Below are positions 36,003 to 44,795 of a stretch of DNA of 64,000 bases, one piece after another; the first letter of the stretch is position 1; each line of letters starts with the position of its first letter. The translations under genes and the position numbers were made by a program. Under the pieces are notes generated by a model that ran no database searches, had not been told where the DNA came from, and saw nothing but the letters and a program-made list of their open reading frames with translations. Source of the stretch: Roseivirga sp. 4D4 (GTDB lineage Bacteria; Bacteroidota; Bacteroidia; Cytophagales; Cyclobacteriaceae); the NCBI RefSeq assembly GCF_001747095.1, contig NZ_MDGP01000001.1, positions 2,711,001 to 2,775,000 of the forward strand, written 5' to 3'.

Positions 36003-36004
36003 GT

Positions 36005-36919
36005 ATGAAAAAGCTAGTGTTATTGCTGAGTCTTGCTTTCCTAGGATGTACTCCAAAACAAGAAGCAATCTCTGAATTTCCGGAAGGACTAAGGATCGCC
36101 TTTGTCTCTAACCAAGAAGGATCGATTGATATTTATTCGATGAAGCCAGATGGTTCAAACCTGAAAAAGATCACCGATACTCCTGAACGTAATAGCTTTC
36201 CCGAATACATTGATAGTGAGACGCTTCGCTTCACACGAGTCGATAGCAATAACGTTTACAGAAAATTCGAGGTGAGCTTGAAAGATGGAAGCGTAATCCC
36301 CTTTGTTATGGATACGGTGTATTCAGGAGCAGACTTTCAATGGTTTTCTAAGGACAGTAGCAGGGTGGTTTTCAGAAAACAAGAAGAAGGAGTATTAGAA
36401 CTGTTTCTCATGAATCGTGACGGAAGCGACCTTAAACGGATTACCCAAAACAAAGAAAATGGCACCCCCGCCCTACTTCCCAACCCCTATTGGAACAGTG
36501 ATGAGAGCAAAATTGCCTATATGAACGGGCCTGACTATTATAATCAGTTCCTGAAGATTTATGATATCGAAACCGAGACTACCCAAATCATAACTCCAAG
36601 AGGCTATATGAATTCCGGTATGTTTTGGCATTCTGATGACGAGCAGTTCACCCTTAATATTAAAGTCAGGGATTCCACTACTTATGAGCTGTGGAACATT
36701 AATGCTAGCAACTCAAATATGATCCCACTGACGGACAATCCCGGCCTTGGAAACATTCATCCAAAGCTATCTCCTGACGGTGAATGGATAGTCTTTGAAT
36801 CTGCTCGTGACGATCGAGAAGGGGATATCTTCATTATGAGACCCGATGGTTCAGATCTAAGAAAACTGACCCAAACTACCTCTTATGAAGGTCGACCTGA
36901 ATGGATTATTGTAAAATAA
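36005..36919 (+). CDS. TolB-like WD40/PD40 beta-propeller lipoprotein
   Basis: 304 residues. Lipoprotein signal peptide with lipobox FLGC (MKKLVLLLSLAFLGC), so the mature protein is lipid-anchored at Cys15. The rest is a PD40-repeat propeller; repeats such as DIYSMKPDGSNLKKITD, LFLMNRDGSDLKRITQ and IFIMRPDGSDLRKLTQ are regular. It lacks the N-terminal TolB domain. Probably binds protein or envelope polymers; exact role unknown. Confidence 0.85.
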   Translation: MKKLVLLLSLAFLGCTPKQEAISEFPEGLRIAFVSNQEGSIDIYSMKPDGSNLKKITDTPERNSFPEYIDSETLRFTRVDSNNVYRKFEVSLKDGSVIPFVMDTVYSGADFQWFSKDSSRVVFRKQEEGVLELFLMNRDGSDLKRITQNKENGTPALLPNPYWNSDESKIAYMNGPDYYNQFLKIYDIETETTQIITPRGYMNSGMFWHSDDEQFTLNIKVRDSTTYELWNINASNSNMIPLTDNPGLGNIHPKLSPDGEWIVFESARDDREGDIFIMRPDGSDLRKLTQTTSYEGRPEWIIVK

Positions 36920-36944
36920 AAAACCCCAGCCTAGGCCGGGGTTG
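36917..36944 (-). terminator. Terminator of the cold-shock gene (minus strand)
   Basis: Read on the minus strand: AACCCCGGCC, TA, GGCTGGGGTT (36923-36944) then TTTTATTTT. One A/C mismatch. On the plus strand there is no T tail, so it mainly ends the minus-strand transcript. Confidence 0.8.
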
Positions 36945-36969
36945 GTAATCAAAAATCTATAACTCTAAA

Positions 36970-37161
36970 TTATATTTTTCTGACATCAGTCGCATTCGGG
37001 CCTTTTTTGCCCTCAGTGATTTCAAAAGAGACTGAGTCACCTTTTTCAATCGCATCTACTGTACCGGAAACGTGAACAAACACGTCAGCTCCATTTTCGT
37101 CATCAACGATGAAGCCGAAGCCCTTCTCATCATTGAAGAATTTTACAGTACCTGTTTTCAT
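36970..37161 (-). CDS. Cold-shock domain protein (CspA family)
   Basis: 63 residues from the ATG at 37159-37161 (MKTGTVKFFNDEKGFGFIVD); an in-frame upstream start would add 14 residues without homology. RNP1 KGFGFI and RNP2 VFVHVS are intact, so it binds single-stranded RNA/DNA. A perfect minus-strand -7 element, TAGCTTTG (37201-37208), lies about 40 bases upstream. Divergent from the SixA-like gene. Confidence 0.95.
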   Translation of the reverse strand: MKTGTVKFFNDEKGFGFIVDDENGADVFVHVSGTVDAIEKGDSVSFEITEGKKGPNATDVRKI

Positions 37162-37200
37162 TGTTATTCGTATTAAAAGATTATAAAATAAATAAAGTGC

Positions 37201-37208
37201 CAAAGCTA
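37201..37208 (-). promoter_or_regulatory. Cold-shock gene -7 element (TAGCTTTG)
   Basis: Read on the minus strand, TAGCTTTG is a perfect TAnnTTTG, giving a leader of about 35 bases. The -33 position shows only TGG. Confidence 0.5.
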
Positions 37209-37241
37209 GTAATTACTTTGGGACTTACCATAATTAGAGGT

Positions 37242-37736
37242 ATGAAAAGGCTATTTATCGTACGACATGCAAAATCCAGCTGGAATTCCCCTTATCTATC
37301 TGACTTTGATCGCCCATTAAATAAAAGAGGGAAAAGAGATCTTCCTGATATGGCCAATCGCTTTTTAGAGATGGGTTATCCCGTAGATCTGATAGTGGCT
37401 TCTCCTGCAAAAAGGGCCTGGGTCACGGCAAAACGCTTCGCAAAGGCATTGGATATCTCTAATGACAATTTCCTTGATGATGAGCGTTTCTATCATGCAA
37501 GTACCTCAATACTCATGGAGGTGATTTCAAATATCGATGATAGCGTGAATAACCTAATGATCTTTGGTCATAATCCAGGACTCACCTCCTTGATCGGTAA
37601 ACTATCTGATTTTAATCTCTACAATCTGCCCACTTGCGCTGTATGCGGCATTGAGTTCCCATTTGACTCATGGAGGGAGATTCAAAATCATCAAGGAGAA
37701 AAGTTCTATTACGACTTCCCCAAGTCTAGAGCATAA
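37242..37736 (+). CDS. SixA-type histidine phosphatase
   Basis: 164 residues from the ATG at 37242 (MKRLFIVRHAKSSWNSPYLS); a longer frame starting at 37161 has no homology and overlaps the cold-shock gene. The RHA catalytic motif, ASPAKRAWVTAKRF and the second histidine region IFGHNPGLTSLIGKL match SixA-like phosphohistidine phosphatases. Substrate protein unknown. Convergent with hslU, overlapping by 11 bases. Confidence 0.9.
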   Translation: MKRLFIVRHAKSSWNSPYLSDFDRPLNKRGKRDLPDMANRFLEMGYPVDLIVASPAKRAWVTAKRFAKALDISNDNFLDDERFYHASTSILMEVISNIDDSVNNLMIFGHNPGLTSLIGKLSDFNLYNLPTCAVCGIEFPFDSWREIQNHQGEKFYYDFPKSRA

Positions 37737-39117
37737 ACTCGCTCAGGTCTTTATCCTCAATCAATCCACTTAGACGATCATTCACCATTTCTTTAGTGAT
37801 AGAAACCTTTGCATTGGGAGGAATCTGTTCAGGAATGTCAAAAAGAATATCATTCAAAAGCTTACTCATAACCGTATGCAGCCTTCTTGCGCCAATATTC
37901 TCAACCTCAGCATTGATTTGGAAGGCCAAACTGGCAATTTCCTTCAAAGCCTCATCAGTAAACTCCAAAGCCACATCTTCTGAATCGACCAAGGCCTCAT
38001 ATTGCTTAGTCAAAGCATTCTTAGGCGCTTTGAGAATTTGATAAAAGTCATCGACTGTAAGACTATTGAGTTCGACACGGATTGGGAATCTACCTTGAAG
38101 CTCAGGAATCAAATCCGATGGCTTAGCCACATGAAATGCCCCTGCTGCCACAAAAAGGATATGATCCGTCTGGATAATACCATGCTTGGTATTCACCGCA
38201 CTACCTTCCACAATCGGAAGTAAATCTCGCTGCACACCCTGACGACTTACATCAGGACCACTACTCCCTCCTTTTCCGGAACCTGCGGCAATCTTGTCAA
38301 TCTCATCAATGAAGATGATACCCGTATTTTCAGCTTTAGCGATCGCCTCTTCCTTCACCTCATCCATATCGATGAGCTTCGCACTCTCCTCTTCGATTAG
38401 AAGTTTCTTCGCCTCAGCAATAGTGACCTTACGTTTCTTTTGCTTTTTCGGCATCACATTGCTGATCATGTCTTGCAGGTTGATCATAGACATTTCGTCC
38501 ATACCGCCTCCAACCATGCCTAGTCCATTGGACGATGCTTGAATAGAAATTTCAATTTTACGATCGTCAATTTCTCCTGATCTGATTTTGTCTCTGAAAC
38601 GTTCGCGCGTCTTCTCGTTCAATTCGCTATCAGTCATCTGAGAAGCCTCTTTGTCTTCAGTTTGGAAACCTGTACTAGGCTTTACAGAACGTACCGGAGG
38701 AATAAGTGCATCAAGAATAATATCTTCTACAGCTTGTTCTGCCTTCTCTTTTACCTCTTCCTTTTTCGAGTGTTTTACCAGGTTGACTGATTGCTCTACC
38801 AAGTCACGTACCATGCTCTCTACGTCCCTTCCTACATATCCGACTTCGGTAAATTTAGATGCCTCTACTTTTGTAAAAGGAGCATCCGCAATGTTCGCCA
38901 GTCTTCTGGCAATCTCCGTTTTACCCACACCTGTCGCACCAATCATTAAGATGTTATTAGGCACAATCTCCTTTTGCATTTCAGATTGCACATGCATGCG
39001 CCTCCATCGGTTTCTTAGTGCAATGGCTACGTTCTTTTTGGCGTCAGCCTGTCCGATAATATATTTATCTAGTTCGGCAACGATCTGCCTTGGGGTTAAA
39101 TAACTTTTGTCAATCAT
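37726..39117 (-). CDS. hslU: ATP-dependent protease ATPase subunit HslU
   Basis: AAA+ unfoldase that feeds the HslV peptidase. 463 residues: start MIDKSYLTPRQIVAELDKYI, Walker A GATGVGKTEIARRLA, an intermediate I-domain (about 110-240), Walker B IIFIDEIDKIA, and the C-terminus EDKDLSEFML that docks into HslV. No hslV gene is in the window. It starts one base after porQ on the same strand, so it is likely expressed with porQ and lon. Confidence 0.96.
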   Translation of the reverse strand: MIDKSYLTPRQIVAELDKYIIGQADAKKNVAIALRNRWRRMHVQSEMQKEIVPNNILMIGATGVGKTEIARRLANIADAPFTKVEASKFTEVGYVGRDVESMVRDLVEQSVNLVKHSKKEEVKEKAEQAVEDIILDALIPPVRSVKPSTGFQTEDKEASQMTDSELNEKTRERFRDKIRSGEIDDRKIEISIQASSNGLGMVGGGMDEMSMINLQDMISNVMPKKQKKRKVTIAEAKKLLIEEESAKLIDMDEVKEEAIAKAENTGIIFIDEIDKIAAGSGKGGSSGPDVSRQGVQRDLLPIVEGSAVNTKHGIIQTDHILFVAAGAFHVAKPSDLIPELQGRFPIRVELNSLTVDDFYQILKAPKNALTKQYEALVDSEDVALEFTDEALKEIASLAFQINAEVENIGARRLHTVMSKLLNDILFDIPEQIPPNAKVSITKEMVNDRLSGLIEDKDLSEFML

Positions 39118-39118
39118 T

Positions 39119-40144
39119 TTAATTCTTGTTTATAACACCATCCAGATTCAGGTTCATCTGAAGTGTATTGCTGCCTCCAACAGTATGATACAAAGCCCTA
39201 CTGTAGGCAAATTCAAATCTCTTTACTTTGAACATAAAGCCAAACGAAAAGCCCGCTCCTCCACTGGCATTTTCTAGCTTAAGTTCCTGTCTTAGTAAAT
39301 GGTTATAACCAAACCTCAATTGAAAGTTTGGGGAGGCGATCAGTTCTGCACCAAAAACCAGCCGTCTAAATATTTCTTCACCAAAACCAGGCTCTTCATT
39401 TTGCCCAAACAGTGAATTGGTCGATGGATCAAAAAAGGTGACATCCGATCTGACCAAATTTCTGGCAGTCACGGAAAACCTAAAGGGCATAAATTCTGGC
39501 TTGTATGAAACGCCCAACTGAATATCTGTCGGAAGCTGGCTATTATTATCTTCCGTGTAATCTGAAATCAAAAAGCCAATATTCTTAATCACGAATCCAA
39601 CCGTGAGGTCTTTCTCAGGATGTAGGAAAGTACCCCCCACATCAAGGAGCAAAGCCGAAGCCTGGAAAGTAGCCAAATCAGAAACTGCAACCTTTAAATT
39701 GGCACCTACTCGAAAAGGGCCAAATACCTGGCTGTTGGCAACCGAGAATGCGTATTCGTTCACACTGAATTCACCATTTAAAAATCCAGCTTCATCGAAA
39801 CTTTGAATATCTCCATAATTCAGGTAGTCCAAATGGAACGCCCATGTGCCATACTTCTTGATAGGCGTGACATAAGTGACTGAGGTATTGGCAATGTCTG
39901 CGAAGTAGCCTAACCTCGATATCACCAGCTGATGTTCCAGCGTATCATTGAGCATGGCAGGATTGGAAGTAACCTGACCTGGATCATACCATCCAGAGGT
40001 GATATTAATTCCACCTAAAGCCGCCAGTCTCGCGTTATTGGGCAAATTGAGGTATTCAAAAGCACGACTGCCACCGAGCTGCGCATTGGCAAACTGCCAA
40101 CTTATTAAAAGACATGTGCACAACAGCAGTCGGGTTTTCCTCAT
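39119..40144 (-). CDS. porQ: Type IX secretion system protein PorQ
   Basis: 341 residues. Signal peptide (MRKTRLLLCTCLLISWQFAN, cleavage near AQ) followed by an outer-membrane beta-barrel of the PorV/PorQ (UPF0164-like) family: the opening FEYLNLPNNARLAALGGINI and SNPAML motif is typical. PorQ works with PorZ/PorU/PorV at the cell-surface attachment complex of the T9SS. Lies between lon (33 bases upstream) and hslU (one base downstream). Confidence 0.88.
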   Translation of the reverse strand: MRKTRLLLCTCLLISWQFANAQLGGSRAFEYLNLPNNARLAALGGINITSGWYDPGQVTSNPAMLNDTLEHQLVISRLGYFADIANTSVTYVTPIKKYGTWAFHLDYLNYGDIQSFDEAGFLNGEFSVNEYAFSVANSQVFGPFRVGANLKVAVSDLATFQASALLLDVGGTFLHPEKDLTVGFVIKNIGFLISDYTEDNNSQLPTDIQLGVSYKPEFMPFRFSVTARNLVRSDVTFFDPSTNSLFGQNEEPGFGEEIFRRLVFGAELIASPNFQLRFGYNHLLRQELKLENASGGAGFSFGFMFKVKRFEFAYSRALYHTVGGSNTLQMNLNLDGVINKN

Positions 40145-40177
40145 TCAGATAGATCTCTATTGAAAATACGTTGAATT

Positions 40178-42643
40178 TTAGTCCTCAACTACAAATTTGA
40201 TCGGATTATCTACTTTTTGACTTGTCAAAGCAATCTCTAAGACTTCATCTGCTTTTTCCACGAAGTGGAAGTTCAAACCTTTAGTGTACTGGGCATCAAT
40301 CTCTGAGATATCCTTTTGATTTCTCTTACTCAAAATGATCTCTTTGATACCTGCTCTTCTGGCCGCTAGAATCTTCTCTTTGATGCCACCTACTGGAAGT
40401 ACATTTCCTTTCAAGGTAATCTCACCGGTCATCGCCAGCTTATTCTTCACCTTTCTTTGGGTAAATAATGAGGCCAAAGCGGTGAGCATTGTGATACCTG
40501 CCGAAGGTCCATCCTTAGGTACTGCTCCCGCAGGAACATGCATATGTAAGTCGTACTTATCGAAAACCTTATAGTTAATACCGTAAGCTTCAGCATTCGA
40601 CTTAAGATAAGAAATGGCCGCCATCGCAGACTCTTTCATTACATCTCCTAGCTGACCTGACAAGGTCAATTTACCTTTGCCTCGGCTCAAACTAGATTCT
40701 ATGAACAATATTTCTCCACCAACTGCCGTCCAGGCCAAACCTGTAACGACACCGGCATTCTTATTGTCATTGTAAATCTCTTTGTCGAAGCGTTGACCTC
40801 CCAATACCTTTTCTATAAACTCAGTGGTGATTTTTTTAGGGTACTCCTCTTCGAGCGCAATTGATTTAGCCACACTTCTGACTACAGAACCAACAACACG
40901 TTCAAGGCTCCTTACCCCTGACTCACGTGTATAGCCTTCCACTATAAACTGAATGGCCTTCTTATCAAAAGAGACGTCTTTTGGCTTCAAACCATGCTCG
41001 GTTTTCTGCTTAGGGATCAAGTGCCTTTTGGCGATTTCTACCTTCTCTTCGATGGTATAGCCAGAGACTTCAATAATCTCCATCCTATCTCTAAGTGCGG
41101 GTTGAATAGTGTCCAATGAGTTGGCTGTGGCAATGAAGAGTACTTTTGATAAGTCATACTCTACTTCCAGATAGTTATCTGTAAACTCGTGGTTTTGCTC
41201 TGGGTCAAGTACTTCCAGCAAAGCGGAAGATGGATCACCTCTGAAATTAGAATTCACCTTATCAATTTCGTCCAATACGAATACCGGATTAGACGACTTC
41301 GATTTCTTAATATTTTGAATCACCTTACCCGGCATAGCTCCGATATAGGTTTTTCTATGACCGCGGATTTCAGCTTCATCCTGAACACCTCCAAGTGACA
41401 TTCTGACATACTGACGATCAAGGGCTTTGGCAATTGAACGACCTAGTGAGGTCTTACCAACACCTGGAGGTCCATAGAGGCAGAGGATCGGTCCTTTCAG
41501 ATCGTTCTTCAGCTTAAGCACTGCTAGGTATTCGAGAATACGATCTTTCACTTTCTCTAAGCCGTAGTGATCGTCTTCTAAAATCTTCTTGGCTCTCTTT
41601 AAATCTAAGTTGTCTTTTGAATATTCACCCCAAGGTAGGTCAACCATCAATTCAGCATAATTCATGGCCACCGGATACTCAGCAGCCATCTGATTCATAC
41701 GAAGAATTTTATCCAACTCTTTATCGAAATGCTTGGCAACTTTTTCTGGCCAGTTCTTTTCTTTAGCCTTTCTTCTAAGCTCTTCTACTTCCTGCTCCGG
41801 CCCCCCGTCTCCTAGTTCGGTCTGCAAGACTTTCATCTGTTGACGAAGGAAATAATCGCGTTGCTGCTGATCAATATCAGAGTGCACCTTGTTCTGAATC
41901 TCATGCTTCAATTCGAGCATTTGAACTTCCTTCATCAAATGCTGAAGCAATTGAGTAGCTCTTTCAACACCGTCATTGATTTCGAGTAAATCCTGCTTTT
42001 CCTTCAACTCAGCATTGATATTTGAGGATAAGAAATGCACCAAAAAGCTGGGTTTTTCAATATTTTCGAGGGCAACCTGTGCTTCTTTAGGAATCTCAGG
42101 ATTTAATGTCATGATGCGATTAGCCGTATCACGAATAGACTGAATAATTGCCTTCACCTCCTTTGAAAGTCTTTTAGGAAAGTTCTCTTCCAGGTAATTT
42201 ACTTTGGCCTTCAGATAAGGTGTGGTAGCCGTAAATTCAGTGACTTCAAATCGCTGCTTACCCTGAACAATAATGGTCGTATTACCATCAGGCAATACGA
42301 GCATCTTCACAATCTTGGCGACCGTTCCTACTTTATAGAGATCTCCCGCTTTCGGGTCATCCACTTGAGGGTTTTCCTGTGTGATCACCCCAATGATTTT
42401 ATCCCCTTTGTAAGCTTGCTTTACCACCTTGATAGACTTCTGTCTTCCAACAGTGATTGGAATAAGAACACCTGGAAATAATACGGTATTACGAACCGCC
42501 AAAATGGGAAGTTCTTCAGGAAGATCCGCCAGCTGTGTACTATCCTCGTCATCAGGAGCAATCATTTGAATGAATTCTCCACTTTCTTCTTCACTTAGCT
42601 CTGCAGCCAAAATGGATCCTATTGTGTTCTTATCAATCTTCAT
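40178..42643 (-). CDS. lon: ATP-dependent protease Lon
   Basis: Cytosolic AAA+ protease for misfolded and regulatory proteins. 821 residues: LON substrate domain (about 45-240), long coiled-coil arm, Walker [28 protein letters not shown], sensor ATANSLDTI, and the Ser-Lys protease domain with catalytic Ser in [15 protein letters not shown] and Lys in [17 protein letters not shown]. First gene of the lon-porQ-hslU run. A short perfect inverted repeat, GTGTCA-ATC-TGACAC, lies 6 bases before its start. Confidence 0.97.
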   Translation of the reverse strand: MKIDKNTIGSILAAELSEEESGEFIQMIAPDDEDSTQLADLPEELPILAVRNTVLFPGVLIPITVGRQKSIKVVKQAYKGDKIIGVITQENPQVDDPKAGDLYKVGTVAKIVKMLVLPDGNTTIIVQGKQRFEVTEFTATTPYLKAKVNYLEENFPKRLSKEVKAIIQSIRDTANRIMTLNPEIPKEAQVALENIEKPSFLVHFLSSNINAELKEKQDLLEINDGVERATQLLQHLMKEVQMLELKHEIQNKVHSDIDQQQRDYFLRQQMKVLQTELGDGGPEQEVEELRRKAKEKNWPEKVAKHFDKELDKILRMNQMAAEYPVAMNYAELMVDLPWGEYSKDNLDLKRAKKILEDDHYGLEKVKDRILEYLAVLKLKNDLKGPILCLYGPPGVGKTSLGRSIAKALDRQYVRMSLGGVQDEAEIRGHRKTYIGAMPGKVIQNIKKSKSSNPVFVLDEIDKVNSNFRGDPSSALLEVLDPEQNHEFTDNYLEVEYDLSKVLFIATANSLDTIQPALRDRMEIIEVSGYTIEEKVEIAKRHLIPKQKTEHGLKPKDVSFDKKAIQFIVEGYTRESGVRSLERVVGSVVRSVAKSIALEEEYPKKITTEFIEKVLGGQRFDKEIYNDNKNAGVVTGLAWTAVGGEILFIESSLSRGKGKLTLSGQLGDVMKESAMAAISYLKSNAEAYGINYKVFDKYDLHMHVPAGAVPKDGPSAGITMLTALASLFTQRKVKNKLAMTGEITLKGNVLPVGGIKEKILAARRAGIKEIILSKRNQKDISEIDAQYTKGLNFHFVEKADEVLEIALTSQKVDNPIKFVVED

Positions 42644-42649
42644 AATGAG

Positions 42650-42664
42650 GTGTCAATCTGACAC
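42650..42664 (-). promoter_or_regulatory. Inverted repeat between promoter and start of lon
   Basis: GTGTCA, ATC, TGACAC: perfect 6-bp arms, located just upstream of the lon ATG; TCAGA recurs at 42671. It does not match CIRCE. A candidate heat-shock or stress operator; regulator unknown. Confidence 0.35.
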
Positions 42665-42759
42665 ATAATGTCAGAAAAATTAAGTCATGCCCATATTGCA
42701 AGCGCTATGCCAATCGTTTTGTTGTCATGAACTCCTTTTTCATAGTTCCGTAAAACGGA

Positions 42760-42767
42760 TAACTTTG
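42760..42767 (+). promoter_or_regulatory. Bacteroidota -7 element (TAACTTTG) ahead of the OmpA-family gene
   Basis: Perfect TAnnTTTG 38 bases before the ATG at 42806; the -33 position has TTTTTC rather than TTTG. Confidence 0.5.
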
Positions 42768-42805
42768 TTTTCATAAATTCACCTATTATCAACAGTTATC
42801 GATCC

Positions 42806-44794
42806 ATGCTAAGAAGAGGCATTGTCTTGACACTCCTTCTACTCTGCTACTCATTTGCAGCGCATGGACAGCTTTTCAAAAAAAGGACTAAAAAAGTCGC
42901 CCTAAGTTCTGATTCGGTTGCTGTTGACATTTCTGACCTTTCCTTCCCCAACATCAACAAAACACCGGTTTATCTTAATAAAAAGTTAGAGAAGAAGATT
43001 GAAAAATTGGATAGGGAGCGTAACTGGCAAGCGCTTTATCCAGAACTGAAGAAATATGTTTCCAATTTCGGTACTCAGAACTTTGCTCTTCAAACCTATT
43101 ATATCTGGAGACTGGCCAAGCTCACAGAAATTTTTGGGTCTCCCGAAGAGGCCAAGCCTTTATATGCCATGGTGCTTAAGCATTACAGGCGGGGACTGGA
43201 CATTCCGGCCATCATGGCACGATATGATTCATTAGATCGAAATAAGAAGTCATACTTCGTTCCTCTGGAATACTATTATGATCTGGTCGAGTACAGAAGA
43301 AAGGTTGATACGCTGATTCCTCCAAGGAGTGTTTTGACGAGTATGGGTCCCAGGGTGAATTCCATCAGTGAAGACTATGCTCCTATGGTTTCCAGCAATG
43401 ATTCCGTCATGATTTTTACTTCCAAAAGGAACTCAGTAAACACTGGAATCAACAAATATGTGAATGAAGATTTATTTTACACCCTTAATACGGGGACTGG
43501 TTGGGGAACTGCGGAAATGATCCCCAATATCAATTCGCGTTATAATGATGGCTCTGGTTATTTATCGCAAAGCGGAAAATCTCTTTTCTTTTCCAGATGC
43601 GAGGCACCCGATGGCTTCGGTAATTGCGATCTCTATGTCTCCAATTTTCAAGGTGATACCTTATGGACAGAACCTGAGAACTTGGGAGAAAAAGTCAACT
43701 CTGACCAATGGGATTCACACCCCAGCCTTAATGCTACGGAAGACACATTATACTTCTCTTCGGATCGCAGAGGGGGCTTTGGCCTTGCCGACCTTTACTA
43801 TAGTGTGAAAGATAAGAGAGGAAGATGGGGTGAGGCTCAAAACCTTGGCCCTATCATTAACACACGAAATAATGAGGTGAGCCCTTTCTATCACCGTGAA
43901 TTTGATGTGCTTTACTTTAGTAGTAATGGCCACTTGCTGAACTTCGGTGACTATGATATCTATAAAGCATACAAAGCCTCAGGACAATGGTCTGAACCCA
44001 TCAATATTGGTCCACTCGTGAATGGTATCGGTACTGAGTTCTATTTCAGTATAGATGCGAAGTCTGACTTCATCTTTTATTCCAGATCGAAAGAGGAAAG
44101 CATGAAAAACCTGGACCTCTACTCTTTTCCACTACCTATGGCTGGCCAACCACTGGCCACAACCAGATTTAATGGTAGAATTAGTGAGGTCACAGGGAAA
44201 ATTCCTAAGAACGCTATTGTTTCTATTATTGACTTGGACGAAGGAGTAGAAGTGGCCCCTAAGTTTGCCAGAGACGATGGCACCTTTGAGTTTGATCTAA
44301 TTAATCAGAGAAATTACTTACTGATCGTTCAGGGAGATGACTTCTTCAGGCTGGAAAAACTTTTCTTCCTGGATGGAGATACCGACTATGAGGGTGTCGT
44401 TGAGCAAGTCGGTAGTAAAATTGAATTTGCCACCATTGAATTTGAAAACGCCAGTTCAAAGATTTTACCCGTTATGGAACCAGACTTGAATAAGGTCATT
44501 GACTTCCTAATCGACAACCCAACTTTTAACCTTAATATATCAGGGCATACTGACTCTAGTGGCAACCCAATTTCTAACTTAAAGCTATCGCAGCAGCGGG
44601 CAGACGCCATCAAAAGATACATTCTAGGCAAAGCGTCTATCAACCCACAACGAATTTTTGCGATGGGCTATGGCAGTGAACTTCCGATTATTAAGGAAGA
44701 AAAGACTGAAGAAGACAAAAAGTTAAACAGGCGAGTCGAATTCGAAATTTATCGTGACCCGCCTAAGAATCAGTTCAATAATGGGAATGATTAA
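42806..44794 (+). CDS. OmpA-family protein with TPR-like, PD40 propeller and CRD domains (PorE-like)
   Basis: 662 residues. Signal peptide (about 1-21, cleavage near AHGQ), helical TPR-like region (about 55-165), PD40 propeller repeats (about 185-440; for example LFFSRCEAPDGFGNCDLYVS, LYFSSDRRGGFGLADLYYS), a carboxypeptidase-regulatory-like domain (about 450-530) and an OmpA C-terminal peptidoglycan-binding domain (ISGHTDSSGNPISNLKLSQQ). Order and length match PorE of the type IX secretion system, though PorE is a lipoprotein and the LLLLC here is not a good lipobox. Divergent from lon-porQ. Confidence 0.8.
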   Translation: MLRRGIVLTLLLLCYSFAAHGQLFKKRTKKVALSSDSVAVDISDLSFPNINKTPVYLNKKLEKKIEKLDRERNWQALYPELKKYVSNFGTQNFALQTYYIWRLAKLTEIFGSPEEAKPLYAMVLKHYRRGLDIPAIMARYDSLDRNKKSYFVPLEYYYDLVEYRRKVDTLIPPRSVLTSMGPRVNSISEDYAPMVSSNDSVMIFTSKRNSVNTGINKYVNEDLFYTLNTGTGWGTAEMIPNINSRYNDGSGYLSQSGKSLFFSRCEAPDGFGNCDLYVSNFQGDTLWTEPENLGEKVNSDQWDSHPSLNATEDTLYFSSDRRGGFGLADLYYSVKDKRGRWGEAQNLGPIINTRNNEVSPFYHREFDVLYFSSNGHLLNFGDYDIYKAYKASGQWSEPINIGPLVNGIGTEFYFSIDAKSDFIFYSRSKEESMKNLDLYSFPLPMAGQPLATTRFNGRISEVTGKIPKNAIVSIIDLDEGVEVAPKFARDDGTFEFDLINQRNYLLIVQGDDFFRLEKLFFLDGDTDYEGVVEQVGSKIEFATIEFENASSKILPVMEPDLNKVIDFLIDNPTFNLNISGHTDSSGNPISNLKLSQQRADAIKRYILGKASINPQRIFAMGYGSELPIIKEEKTEEDKKLNRRVEFEIYRDPPKNQFNNGND

Positions 44795-44795
44795 A

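Noticed and set aside
38651..39103. 150-codon plus-strand frame inside hslU
   Set aside because: Antisense to the Walker A region of HslU; Ser/Thr-rich shadow translation.
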